A stretch of DNA of 64,000 bases from Ochromonas danica (lineage: Eukaryota > Sar > Chrysophyceae > Chromulinales > Chromulinaceae), in assembly GCA_015146655.1 (NCBI GenBank), contig VKHL01000003.1:430155-494154 (forward strand), in the 5' to 3' direction. Position numbers and translations under genes: made by a program. Positions 11,783 through 23,090 of the stretch are shown here, one piece after another; the stretch's first letter is position 1; the number at the start of each line of letters is the position of its first letter. The notes below the pieces were generated by a model, which made no database searches, was not told the origin of the DNA, and saw nothing but the letters and a program-made list of their open reading frames with translations.

Positions 11783-13441
11783 ATGACAATGTCGACTAGA
11801 ACAGTGCCTTACTTTATCTCTTTCCTTCTCTATGCCTTCTTACTTCTTCACTTCTCCCAATGTTCAGATGAATTAAGTCCTTATAATCAACATCTTCCCA
11901 ATTGTTCTGCAGGATTTGATCGAATTGAGAAGAAGACAACAGCACGTGTTATGCTCTGTCCAATGATCAGGTAGATATCTCTCACACTCTACCTTCTCCC
12001 CTTCTCCTTACCTCTTCTTCCATGTGAACATTATTTTTGTTCCCGCTCACTGTCTCAATGACTGACTTATTGGCTGACTGACTGACTGACTGACTGACTG
12101 ACTGTGTGGATAACTCACTGACTAAATGACTCACTAAATGACTGACTGTGTAATTGACTGTCCACATTAATAATTGACTGACTAAATGACTGACGGACTG
12201 ACTAAATGACTGTTTTTCTGTTGTTTGTGTTTTGTCTGTTTGATTACAGAGATGAAGCAGGTTTTCTATCAGAATGGGTTGCCTATTATGAAATGCATGG
12301 AATTGATCATTTCTTTATCTTTGATGATGGTAGTATAGATAATGGTATAACTGAACTACAACCTTGGATAGAGAAAGGGATAGTAACCGTTAGATCCAAT
12401 TGGACAGTTGATAGTTTAAATGTCAGTTGGGCATTTCGCAGAAATGACTTTAAAAGAGCTATGACTATTAAAGCATTATTAGAATCAGAATGTAAACATC
12501 AAGCAATAGCATGGGGGTATGATTTCTATATTAGTTTAGATATTGATGAATATCTGATCCCTACAGAACCTAGTGTAACTATAGCAGATGAATTAGTACG
12601 ATGGGTTAATTATACAGGTCGTTATATCTATTGTATTGATAAGAATAATTTCCCATCAACACCTCATCTATTAGAACCTATTGATTTATTAACAATAGAA
12701 GCTTATCAAACAAGAATGCCCTTTTCATCTAAAATGAATTATTATACTTCTGTATCACCAAAATGTGCTTATCTATTAAAATCATCAAGTTATACTAGTA
12801 ATACAACCTATTATATTGCAGAATGTTGTCATTTCCATGGATGTCAAGGTCATGATTTTAGACAAGATTCAAAATTTTGTAATTTACATCATAAAGAAGA
12901 AATACATCGAATTAGTGGATATAAACGTCCTTTTCTAAATTCTCTTGTAATTAATCATTATAGTCGATCTTTAGAGAAATATGCTTTAAAAAGTAAAACT
13001 TGGCAAACTGCATCAGGAGAAGCTAAAGCAGGAGAGACAGCAGAACAAGCAGCTAAAGGATATGATATTGCAAAGTTCTTACAACGATCAGTTGGTTGGA
13101 AACATGATAATATTGCTTTACGTTATTCTTGTCAATTACGTGAACATTTACAAAATCGTACAAAAGAAGAATTTTATCTTCGTCCTGGTACTATGTGGTA
13201 TCGTAATCCTGAATATGGAAAATTAATTGCTGATCCTGAAAAAAGAGGACGTTATGGTCGACCTAATCCACCAAATTTTAAATATAATGTACCTCAACCT
13301 TTTCATTATCATGGACAATCACTTGAATTTGATAAACCTTCATCAGGAAATATGAAACGAGGAGGAGGAGCAAGAGGTGGGGGAAATAATAACAATAATA
13401 ACAATAGAAAGAGAAAGAATCCTCCAAACCGTGTTTCATAG
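11783..13441 (+). CDS. GT92 (DUF23) family glycosyltransferase
   Basis: Two exons: 11783-11970 and 12250-13441, giving 459 aa. A signal peptide or anchor (YFISFLLYAFLLLHFSQCS) is followed by RDEAGFLSEWVAYYEMHGID and FFIFDDGSIDNG, the family's start. FYISLDIDEYLIP carries the DxD-like metal/nucleotide-sugar site. Conserved Cys/His-rich CCHFHGCQGH and the INHYSRSLEKYALK motif complete the domain, and the tail is Gly/Asn/basic and low-complexity. Family members transfer galactose or related sugars to glycans in the secretory pathway. The ATG at 11783 is the first proper start. The 279-bp intron is filled with TGAC/TGAA-type repeats. Confidence 0.88.
12056..12214 (+). repeat. TGAC tetranucleotide repeat in GT92 intron
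   Basis: About seven consecutive CTGA/TGAC units from 12074 to 12104 are followed by degenerate ACTAAATGACTGA repeats up to about 12214, just before the acceptor. Confidence 0.85.
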
Positions 13442-14255
13442 TGAAGATTTAATGCTATAGAGACTTGTTTGTTTTTAAAACTTTATGACTACGTGATTAT
13501 TATTGTTGTAATGCTTGTGGTATACTTAAGTGTCATTCATGTTCTATGGTATGATGCACTATCATTTGCCACTACTAGACTCTGTCTGGATGAGATGCTT
13601 GTGGATTGTGCCATGAACACAATAAATGGATGAACACTCACTAGGAGGAGAGACAGCTTAATATTGAAATTTACAATAAAGACGGTTAGCTGAGGGAATT
13701 TGCGAGGTCAACAACGTGACTACCATGCTATTGACAGCATACGATATGTACTGTGTCATAGACCACGTACTACAAGACATTGTCCATACAATGCAACCAA
13801 GCTGTCATCACCACTACAACATAATCATTGAACATACTGCTGTGCTAAGTATCTCTAAATACTACTATGCTTAATACTAAACACTACAAGACTTATTATC
13901 CAGTGATCCAGCTGATCAAGGAACAAGCAGGTCTTTCTGTAAGGTGGAGACGATAGGACTGAACGAAGACGTCAGTATAAAAGGCGAGTGGCAAGCAGAG
14001 TTCAGATATATGCACGCATATATAATTAACTTTTGCTAAGGAGGAGATGTAGAAAGGAGGCATCGATGAAGCGCACAGGAAAGACCGAGACAGACACAAG
14101 GAGACAAATATAAACACCATCATCACACATACTACATTGCTAGACAAATAAAATCTAAAAGACTCATTTCATTCTCTTTCTTCCTTTCTTCAAGGATACT
14201 AGTTTACTGGATATGATTTCATTCGATGATCAACAACATGATCAACCACAATTAG
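13442..14255. other. Convergent intergenic region
   Basis: It holds an AATAAA signal at 13621-13626, 180 bp after the GT92 stop. The rest lacks a convincing gene; the short open frames are unprotein-like. Confidence 0.5.
13621..13626 (+). terminator. Candidate poly(A) signal of the GT92 gene
   Basis: A canonical AATAAA hexamer lies 180 bp downstream of the stop codon. Confidence 0.4.
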
Positions 14256-15331
14256 CTATACATTGTCTTTATCAAGAGATACTCCATTATCATCAACATT
14301 GCTATTACTGTTATTATTCAACACATTAGCAGTATCTGTAACTTGTGATTCAGCAGTAGAAGGGGAAGCGCTGTTGGCAGCATTGACAAGTGAACTATTA
14401 CTAGCAGTGCTGGAAGCTGCACTGTTTGCAGTAGTACTGACAGCTGCATTCTTAGTAGTAGTAGTATTGCTGGCAGCTGTATTGGGGTCGGATTGAATTG
14501 TGTTGGGTAACATCTCCATGACTTGTTCTGCTAACTTGAGCTTATCAGGGGTTGCATCATCTTGTGTTACATCAAATTGAACACCTACCACATACTCATA
14601 AGTTCCATTTTCAGAGAAGATTGGTTTCATTGCCAACAAGTTCTTGAATGGCATACCATCTTTACGAAAATTAGTAATAGCAACACGTACTGGTTTAGCT
14701 TCTTTTAATGCTGAAGATAATCGATCAATGGCTTCTTGTTCAGCTTTTCCAGCTTGAAGAAAACGACAATTTTGTCCAACAATCTCATTACGACTATATC
14801 CCGTGGTTTTCTCAAAGCAAGCATTGACATAAATTAATGGGAACCCTGGCCGTTCTTTATTAGCAGTAGAGATAGAGACACAAACAGGAAGGTTTTCAAC
14901 AGCAGCCAACATGGAAGTAAGCCAACAACCGGATTGAAGTAATCGTTCAACTTCTTGCAGGTCAACAGTGGAAATTGCTTTTTGAGCAATCTTCATCTCC
15001 GTGGGATTCATAAATGACATTTGCATTAGTTCACGACGTTTCTCATTATTATTTTGCATGTGTTTATTACTTCCTGTCTCTTTTGTTCGTTTATACTCAT
15101 TGCTTTTCAGGAATTTAGGGTATAGATGCATGGCCACAGCTAGGACAACCATAGGTTGCATAGATGGTGTTGTCAGTGAAGCACCTAATGAAGTGCGATA
15201 GAGTACATCCTCTAACATGACCATACGAATAGATTCAATGAGGTCATTAACAAAAGTAGTCATTTCTTCAGCCCATTGAATTGATTGAATGACTTTAGTC
15301 TGTTATACCACATGATACGATGAGATGAGAG

Positions 15332-15364
<33 letters not shown>

Positions 15365-15672
15365 AGACTTACTGCAGAAGTGGCGATATCATCTGACATT
15401 TTCTCCATACATAAAAATCGACAAAATGCATCTTTAATACCCGATTGATTCAATAATTGTTGTAGACCATGTAGACGAGATTGTAAAACGTTATTTTCTG
15501 TTGCTGCATTATTAGATTGAGATGGTGCTGTTGATGTTGTCTTTGGTGCTTGTGAGGAAGAAGGTGGGGTACTTGCTTGATCATGTGGTGGATGTTGATC
15601 ACCTTTCTCTTGAACCCGAGAGGAAGTGATTGTGGTGGAAGTATTTGCTGTCATGGAGGCTGCACTGCCCAT
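14256..15672 (-). CDS. RGS-LOV blue-light sensor
   Basis: Two exons on the minus strand: 15373-15672 and 14256-15299, giving 447 aa. MGSAAS at the start fits an N-myristoylation site. Residues about 60-175 form an RGS-type helical domain: LQQLLNQSGIKDAFCRFL at its start and MHLYPKFLKSNEYKR at its end, matching MGAFPRFLKSEHFHNYK in the neighbouring RGS gene. Residues about 228-346 are a LOV domain: VNACFEKTTGYSRNEIVGQNCRFLQ contains the photo-adduct Cys (about 278), with NFRKDGMPFKN and VVGVQFDVT as the flavin-contacting Asn/Gln strands. The Ser/Thr/Asn-rich tail is disordered. RGS domains promote GTP hydrolysis by G-alpha subunits, so light-controlled G-protein signalling at a membrane is inferred. 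Confidence 0.87.
15332..15362. repeat. GT/GA dinucleotide repeat in RGS-LOV intron
   Basis: A (GT)n run is followed by a (GA)n run inside the 73-bp intron (15300-15372). Confidence 0.9.
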
Positions 15673-16440
15673 TTTCTACTTGAAGACCTGTAATTAGATT
15701 GAGATCAATTGAATCACTTGAAGTTAATGGTTAATCACAATGTTTTGTTCGTGCGATGGTACTGTACCAATTATAGGAAGAATTCCGCTTCAACAGAGAG
15801 CATCGTCAGTCTGTCACTGTTTCATCATTTGCACTCTATGCAGTCAATGCGGTGTCCCCACGCAAATCAAAACCATTCCGTTTGAATCCTAACTGAACTC
15901 CGTTGAGTTCTCCCTTCCTCAACGGATCTCATTGTATGAAACGGCAAGCCGTTTGGCAGCCCCTCTCTGCTTCCGCTGCTGGTGGGGGCGGTCAGGTCGG
16001 GCCGCGCTTTGTGTGTGTGCTGGTGCTGCACCGCAACGCACTCTTTTGCTCTTTCTTGCTTGTTGCCAACAACAACAACAACAACAAAGCTCCACAAAAC
16101 AAGAAGAAAGAAGAAGATTGGAAAAAAAAGAAAAGCAAGTATTCTATCCTAGGTTTATCCTGTCTCTTTCCAAGTTATTTATCTACTTCTTCTATTGATT
16201 GTATTGAGAATTTTATTTTTCTTGTCTTATCGGAAGTGTGGGGTGATTGAAGGGTAAAACTTGATCGATTTTATTACCAGCTCAGTTACCAGTAGTGAAG
16301 TTGTCAAAATAGTGAACGATTATTACTTCTCTTCTTTGCTTCTTCTTCAGTATCTGCCAAGATAATTCCATCTTGTTATTATTTGGCTGTCATTCTATCT
16401 TCTTGATTATTATTATTATTCGTCAGTCCGTTAGCATTGT
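15673..16440. other. Shared divergent promoter of two RGS genes
   Basis: 768 bp between the start codons of RGS-LOV (minus) and RGS (plus). It has an (AAC)n run at about 16070-16087 and a stronger-GC block near 15950-16030. No coding signal is seen. Confidence 0.55.
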
Positions 16441-17163
16441 ATGGGGGCAGCCATGGGATGCTTTAATTCGAAAGTAGCCCATGAATTGTCCCATAGGGCA
16501 CCAGACGAGAAAAATCCACCAAAGGATAATAACTCAAATCGGAGTAGTGTACATAAGAATTCTTTGCGTTTAGTTGCCACGGATAATGAATCACTTAAGA
16601 CGTTAACCTTCAAGCATGTCATGAAAGATCCTATGGGTAGAGAGTATTTCATGAAGTTTCTCAAGTTAGAACATGCAGAAGAGAATCTCTTGTTCTTTGA
16701 GGTTAGTCATACAGTTCTCATGTCTCTTGCTGTTTGTTCTATTTTGTTCTCACTGTCTCACTGGACTTCTTGTTGTTCTTGTTGTTGTTCTTGTCGCTCG
16801 TTGTTTTCGATTTATATATAGGAGGTGGAAAAAATAAAAAATGATGGAACAGATAAATTAAAAGATAATGCCACGGGTTTAGTGGATAATTATCTCACCC
16901 CGGGTGTAGAGACAGAGGTGAATATATCAGATAATATGAAGCGGCAATTAATAAACTTGGCAACAGAAGATGTCATGGGCCGTCAGTTAGACTTCTATAA
17001 GGGCTTAGAAAGAGCACAGAATGAGGTCATGATGATTCTAGCCATGGGTGCATTTCCACGGTTCTTGAAATCAGAGCATTTCCATAATTATAAGGTGAAA
17101 GTTAGAGAGCTTCGTGAGAAAGAAAACGAAGAGTCTGTACGTGCGGCAGAGAAAGCATTGTGA
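16441..17163 (+). CDS. Single-domain RGS protein, acylated N-terminus
   Basis: Two exons: 16441-16701 and 16822-17163, giving 200 aa. The start MGAAMGCFNSK contains a second Met at codon 5 giving MGCFNSK; either form offers Gly2, and the Cys fits dual myristoyl/palmitoyl anchoring. The RGS domain runs about 55-190: LTFKHVMKDPMGREYFMKFL, AEENLLFFEEVEKIKND, then a long helix ending MGAFPRFLKSEHFHNYK. It accelerates GTP hydrolysis on G-alpha subunits at the membrane. The intron falls at the conserved FFE/EVE position. It pairs head-to-head with the RGS-LOV gene and shares its closing-helix motif, suggesting common descent. Confidence 0.85.
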
Positions 17164-18643
17164 GCAAAATGAAAGACAACAAGGGTAATGGAGAGAGATT
17201 GACAAGATGCTATATGATTTACGTCTCTTTCTCTCTCTTTATTGTATTATTTCCCCTTTCCTTCTTCTTCCATCCCTCGTTTTTCTTTCTGTGCATACAT
17301 GATTTATACAGATTGAGAACTGAATGGATTGAAGGTACTACTTGTTTTCTTTCAATGTCTTATATTGTTTCTCTCCCTCACACCACTCTCATTCATTCGC
17401 ATCGAACACTCATTCTACTTTATCTTATGACTTGGATGAAAGTATTTTATCCATCCATATCTGATCTTTTGCTCCCTTCCTCAACCAACCACCTTGTTTA
17501 TACACGCCGAATGCTTCTTCCCCTTTCCCACACCCCGATTCCTTGGATAGTGTGAATGGTTGATCCCGTTTGTTTTCATATCCATCCTTAGAACCAGTTG
17601 TGCTGTGCCCTCTGCTAACCCTCTTCTGTTGTCTCTCAAGACATGGCTAGAAGTGTTTGCTCCTCTCTTGCTCTTCTCTCTGTCTATTTATCAGCCAAAT
17701 GTGCGTGTGAATGGCAAAATACGATTTGTTTGTTTGGAGGTCGTTGTGACTCATCATCTACAGGATGTACAGTATGTTCCATAAGTAACATTGTTGCTTT
17801 CTAAATAGTATTGTCTGCTTTAATAGCATAAGAAGAGCAAAGTTTCCCTAATGCTTGTTATTTAGCTTAGCTTGTTATTATGGGGTTATTTTCATGTAGA
17901 TTTTCTTGTAAAAAGGGTTAGGGCTAGCTTGTCTCGTATATCCAACAAATTCAGATGCGGGATCGCCGTTGGTTGACATCAATAGAGTTAGAATCACACC
18001 TATCCAGACATTAGCAAATTAGCTGCAATTACATCCCTGCAGTTTCAGAAGGAGTTCACGAGATCGACGATAAATTAGTTTATTCTTGTTCTGAATGGAT
18101 GGATTCCGTTGAGACCCCACGCAATAATAATCGAGAACACAATTTCTGTTTCTGCTCTTCCTTTCTCTCTCCCGAAAGAATAGCTCTTTTAAACCTGTGG
18201 TAAAGCAATTCACTGGATGCTGGGAACAGATCGTCATTGTTGAGTACGTACTGGCAGTAGTGCCAAGGTCAAACCACAGAGTCAGAAATGGACATTTTAG
18301 CACCTGATTTGGGGACCTCAAAATGGTGGTTTGGTGCAGGATTTACTGTTGACACTTCGTGGTGTCTTCCCACAAAGCCACTCTATAACAGGTCAACTTA
18401 TCCCAGACTGTCTAACTATCATGGTTGCGACAAAGCACACAATATATAGAATAAGACAAATATTGGAATTGAGAAAGCAATCACACGTTTAATGCATTAC
18501 TGACCAAACAGCATATCATTCTCTATCTACCAAGCAGAAAGATAGTCTATAATAAATACAAGCAGCAGAAACGACCTAACCAGAAATTGCAATGATACAG
18601 AATTGGACACAAAACAAAGAAAGAGAACCAGAACAAATCGTCT
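17164..18643. other. Long convergent intergenic region
   Basis: About 1.5 kb with a T/C-rich first half downstream of the RGS gene. The open frames here start without ATG or are low-complexity, and none resembles a protein. No RNA gene or mobile element is recognised. Confidence 0.45.
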
Positions 18644-19823
18644 TCAATCGTGGGGATGTACTTTACAAACACCATGAGATTGCATACGATAGATACGATT
18701 GTTATTATCTAGCCAAAATATCAGTTCTCCTCTAACATTGGCTCTCATATATTGGGCATCAGGAGGGTGTTCTTCTAGACCCATATCACTGCCATCAACT
18801 TTCCCTGCTCTTATCAATTCATCAAGCATGAAAAACGGTACAAGATACCTTTTTTTGTCCAGTGCTCGAATAGCCACCACACAGTTCTTGATTGCTGTGG
18901 CATGAATGGCAACCTGCATGATAATACGACTGCCTGGTTGATCGACTTCACGATTGATATAGGAGTGAAGTAATTGGAATGAAAAGTCAGGGAGATATGA
19001 ACACATCGGAGAAAATTGTTTTATCATATCATCCAGACCACAAATACTGACAGGTTCGAACATGTGTAGGATACTAGAAGATGATGAGTCATCATTCACT
19101 TCGACCTTCACACAATCGAAATATTGACAACTCCGGACGTAAAAAGTTTCATGGAAGCCTCTGATGGAGTTCAGATCTAACGAATTCATTACGTTAACCA
19201 ACATGAGAGAGAATTTGTGACGAACATCACTCTTCAAGATCTTCAGGAAGGGAAAGTTGTTAACTCGCCGAATCCGACGCTTCGGAGGAAGAGTCAAATC
19301 AACTTCTTCACAAGGTAAGGAAGGACTGATGTCGCCACTACTACTGTTACTTATAAACACTGCTCCGTCTTGTTGCTGTGGCTGAGGATAGTTCCTCTGA
19401 GAAGAAGAGGAGTAGGAAGAGGATGAAGAGGAAGCAGGATAATTGGGAATATCGGGTATAACCAATCCATTCTCTTCCTCACTCAACTCGAAGATGGTTA
19501 GCCAGTCAATATCTATTCCACAAGACATAATAACACAGCATATTAATTAACCATAAGAACAGAATAGAACAGAGCGGATCATCTTTATCACAACAAACAA
19601 CAAGAGAAGTCAACACATCAAACAGCGTGACAAATGAAGTCAAACAAATAAACTGCCTTGTTGTTATAGGAAGACGCACACAATCCCAATTCAAAATAAA
19701 GCATCACGATATAATGGAAGATGGGGTCCATCACTCAAGTCAGCATTGTCTCTATCTATTACCTGCCAGACTCCACTCTGCGTGCTGACCATTTCTGTTG
19801 TATTCTTCTTCCTTATTTATCAT
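18644..19823 (-). CDS. Orphan family protein, copy A
   Basis: Two exons on the minus strand: 19763-19823 and 18644-19512, giving 309 aa. Exon 1 is short (MINKEEEYNRNG, ending EWSLA) and splices at GCAG/GTAATAG into ATATTGACTGG, giving EWSLADIDWLTIFEL. The order is: acidic start, VIPDIPNYPASSSSSS poly-Ser tract, basic PPKRRIRR patch (possible nuclear signal, about 105-112), then a conserved 190-residue region with DVRHKFSLML, FYVRSCQYFD, PGSRIIMQVAIHA and LDNNNRIYRM. No known domain is recognised. Homology with copies B and C is obvious across both exons. An exon-2 ATG (19528) lies within the intron on this model and is a decoy. Confidence 0.75.
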
Positions 19824-20615
19824 GCTGACTGAAAGTGAAGCTCGATATTAGTAGTCTCTTTGTCCTCTTTTAACAAGATGAAAGGCTGGCTCTATCTGTT
19901 TGTTTTCTAGACCAGCTGTCATCATATCAGAAATGATGAAGACAAGATGAGAAAAGGAGGAGCTTCGAGTTATAAGCCATATTATCTTGGTTTTGTAGGT
20001 GAGGTGGAAAGTGTAGTCTATTTTTCCATTCCATTGTACCTGTAGATTAAACAGTTAGCCCCATTGATGATAACAATATCCAACCAAGTGTAGTAAGTTT
20101 GTTTGTGTTGCTTGACTTGACTTCTTGGTTGGGAAGCAGTTGTGTCCATGCCTGCTTCTTCGAGGCTCCGAGAAAGTGTGATACGACAAGGAACTTGGCA
20201 TAGGGAGGAGGTGGAGATGGTGGAGAGGTGTTGTGTGCATTTAGCAAGCTTACAGGCGCAGATAGTGTGGTGTAGGAAGTTAGTTCCATCAAACTACAGC
20301 CATAAGGAAAACAATATAGAAGACAATTTAGATTATATTTCTATGAAATAAGACGACCAATCAAACTTTAAACGCTGTTCATGTAACCCCATTATGCCAC
20401 ATCACGTGGGATAACACTTCATAACAATAAGAAAGTCTTCTACGGAAAAGAAAATCATATCCAATCAATAATCTCCATTTCCCATAGTGTAGTAGACTAG
20501 AGCTTATCAAGCTGCAAGTTGGTTCATTATGTGTCCAATCAAAAGAACACAATGATACAATCAAGATGACTACAAAGAACATTGAAAGCTAAACATGGAA
20601 GAGAAATAATCCCCA
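19824..20615. other. Upstream region of copy A / 3' region of copy B
   Basis: Contains a block near 19940-19980 (AGATGAGAAAAGGAGGAG, then AGTTATAA) that recurs upstream of copy B near 21860-21895, so the duplication carried promoter sequence. No gene is seen. Confidence 0.5.
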
Positions 20616-21717
20616 TCAACGGCAATGAAGAAGCTTAAGACTTCCTTGAGATTCCACATGATAAATGCGATTGTTATTATCCAACCAAAGCACCATCTCA
20701 CTTTGAACTTCGGAGCTCATGTCTTGGGCATCAGGAGGGTGTTCTTCCAGACCCATATCATTCGCATCCACTTTGCCAGTTTCTACCAACTCACCAACCA
20801 TGTAAAAGGGCACAAGATACCGTTTCTTGTCCAGTGCTCGAATAGCCACCACACAGCTCTTGGTTATTGTGGAATGAATGGCAACCTGCATGATAATACG
20901 ACTGCCTGGTTGATCGACTCGACGATTGATATAAGAATGAAGTAACTGTAATGAGTAGTCAGGGACATAGGAACACAGAAAAGAAAGGCGTTTTATCATG
21001 TCATCCAGACCACAAATCCAGACAGCAGGTTTATATGTTTGCAGGATACGAGAAGGTGAGTCATCATTTACTTCCACCTTCATACTATCGAAATATTGAC
21101 AACTTCGGACATAAAACTCCTCATAGAAGCCTTTAATAAAATTCAGATCTAACGAATTCATTACGTTAGCCAACATGAGAGAGAACTTGTGACGTACATC
21201 ACTCTTCAAGATCTTGGGCAACGGAAACTTGTCAAGTCGCCGAACTCGACGCTTTGGAGGAAGAGTCAAATCAGCATCTTTGCAAGGTAAAGGAAGGCCG
21301 TCATAATCACCACTACTACTGTTATTTATAAACACTGCTCCACCTTGTTGTTCTGGTTGAGGATAGTTCCTCTGAGAAGAAAAAGAGGAGTAGGAAGAAG
21401 ATGAAGAGGAAGCAGGATAATTGGGAATATCGGGTATAACTATTCCATTCTCTTCCTCACCCAACTCGAAGACGGCTTGCCAGTCAATATCTACACCACA
21501 GTACATAACACAACAACATATTAACCATGAGAACAGAAAGAACAGAACAGATCGTCTTCATCACAACAAACAACAAGAGAAGACACACAAAACTATCCCA
21601 ATACAAAACACTGCTTGACTAAATCACAAGTCAGTATCGTCTCACTCTATTACCTGCCAGACTCCACTCTCCTTGATAATTCTCTCTGTTGACATTGTGT
21701 TCTTCCTCTTCCATCAT
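20616..21717 (-). CDS. Orphan family protein, copy B
   Basis: Two exons on the minus strand: 21654-21717 and 20616-21490, giving 312 aa. Exon 1 starts MMEEEEHNVN and ends EWSLA; exon 2 continues DIDWQAVFELGEEENG. Architecture matches copy A: poly-Ser tract, PPKRRVRR basic patch, DVRHKFSLML, FYVRSCQYFD, SRIIMQVAIH and LDNNNRIYHV. Exon 1 and the 5' flank are nearly identical to copy C, in inverted orientation 6.8 kb away, while copy A is more diverged there. B and C are therefore probably the more recent pair. No function is proposed. Confidence 0.75.
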
Positions 21718-22055
21718 CAGTGGTCTCTTTTTTCTCTCTCGACTAAATTAATGGATGTGTACAGTTTTCACTTCTCTAGAGCAGCCCTCTGTAAGTATCT
21801 TCTGCTCCTCTTGTTAGTCCAATAGATAATAGACAATGCTTTGGGGGGGAAATTGGAAGAGCAGATGAGAAAAGGAGGAGTTTGGAGTTATAACCTCTAA
21901 TATGATAGTTTTGTTGTGGAGTTTCGTTTTCGTCGAGAGCAAAACTATCATTCACATCCATAAAAGGAATTATCTTTATGGCTTCTATTCGTGTAAGATA
22001 CAATGTCAAGTTATAAAGAGAAGCGAAAATATGTGCCATACGGTATGAAATGGAT

Positions 22056-22162
22056 TAGACTGGACACTTCTGAGAAGTTGTTCAGCACATTAAGAAGCGA
22101 AGTCACTTGATAAGCCATGCTAATAATAAATTGAGCTTGCTTCTTGAGAAGTGTCCAGTCTA
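22056..22162. repeat. Inverted repeat with 16-bp perfect arms
   Basis: TAGACTGGACACTTCT at 22056-22071 is exactly complementary to 22147-22162, with a 75-bp loop. It could be a MITE-like remnant or a structured transcript; no target-site duplication was identified. Confidence 0.85.
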
Positions 22163-22217
22163 GTCGATTTGATTAGACTTTAGGTTCGTTGAAGAGATTA
22201 TATATTGTACGATCTAG

Positions 22218-22233
22218 GTACGATCGATCGTAC
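22218..22233. repeat. 16-bp perfect palindrome
   Basis: GTACGATCGATCGTAC reads identically on both strands, preceded by a partial copy (GTACGATC) at 22207-22214. Possibly a binding site for a dimeric protein. Confidence 0.8.
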
Positions 22234-23090
22234 ATCGCATTTGCAGTGGACGACCATCTGATGCAAGAAACATTTTCGCAGCTGCCCACTTTATCTCATG
22301 AGCCAGTCTGACCCCCTTGTCTCATAATCCCAAATCGCCCATAAACGCACACTGTTTAATTGTTTGCTCTACTTGTTCTCTTTAAAATAGTGAACAGCAA
22401 GGTTGAGGACAAAGAGGCTCAGCCTCCTGTATTGCACGCTATATCAGACTGTGTTCGTATTGATGATTTGTGTTCTGATAGCATGCGCTAATGCGTCCAA
22501 CCAATAGGAGGAGTTTATGCTCTAGCTTCATCTTACTTCCGCTCGTGGAGAGCAACATAGAGAAGTTTGTCAACAGTCAACAACAATCTAACAGTAGGTC
22601 TATTCTTGTCTCCCGCAGTTTTCCGGGAGACTGGAACGGACGTGAGATTATTGTTTGCCAGTGCATACAATTTTGATTATTGCCAGCTCAGGTTCTCTAA
22701 TCAGTGCAAGTTAGACTTCAAAAGGTTGGTAATCGCCTAGTTAACCTGAGAGTCAAGCTATGTGATGAATTCAGGACACACTTATTTAAGTATGATGTCA
22801 CCGTGCCTATTGAGTTTGTATTGCTGGCATCCTTGATTCGCGTCATAAACTTGGACTTATCAGGGACCTCAAATTATTTGTGCCATCGGATTTTTGACTA
22901 AATGGGTGCGGACTTTCGCCAGTATTTCTGAGGATCAAAACACATCCTATATCAACAAGTACGGTTTCACTTGGTTGTTCTTTTTGGCGATTAGAGTGTT
23001 CATTCTTTAGCTTTAAACGTTATGACGTAAGCGTAATTGGACTGTTTCAACTAAATTCTACCCTTCTAAAGGCTGGCAGTAAAAGCATTT

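Larger units (their letters stand above)
21718..23090. other. Long intergenic region with hairpin and palindrome
   Basis: About 1.4 kb without a credible gene. It holds an inverted repeat (22056-22162) and a 16-bp palindrome (22218-22233). Short open frames at 22491-22901 lack protein-like character. Confidence 0.5.

Noticed and set aside
17160-17784. Two frames of 131 and 74 codons
   Set aside because: Begin without ATG or in the pyrimidine-rich 3' region of the RGS gene, with no protein-like pattern.
17911-17930. GGTTAGGG resembling telomeric repeat (also near 53687)
   Set aside because: Only one or two units, not an array.
19513-19528. ATG at 19528 (and 21506) as start of the orphan family
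   Set aside because: Copy C has GTG there, while all copies have an upstream exon that splices in frame; the ATG falls in the intron.
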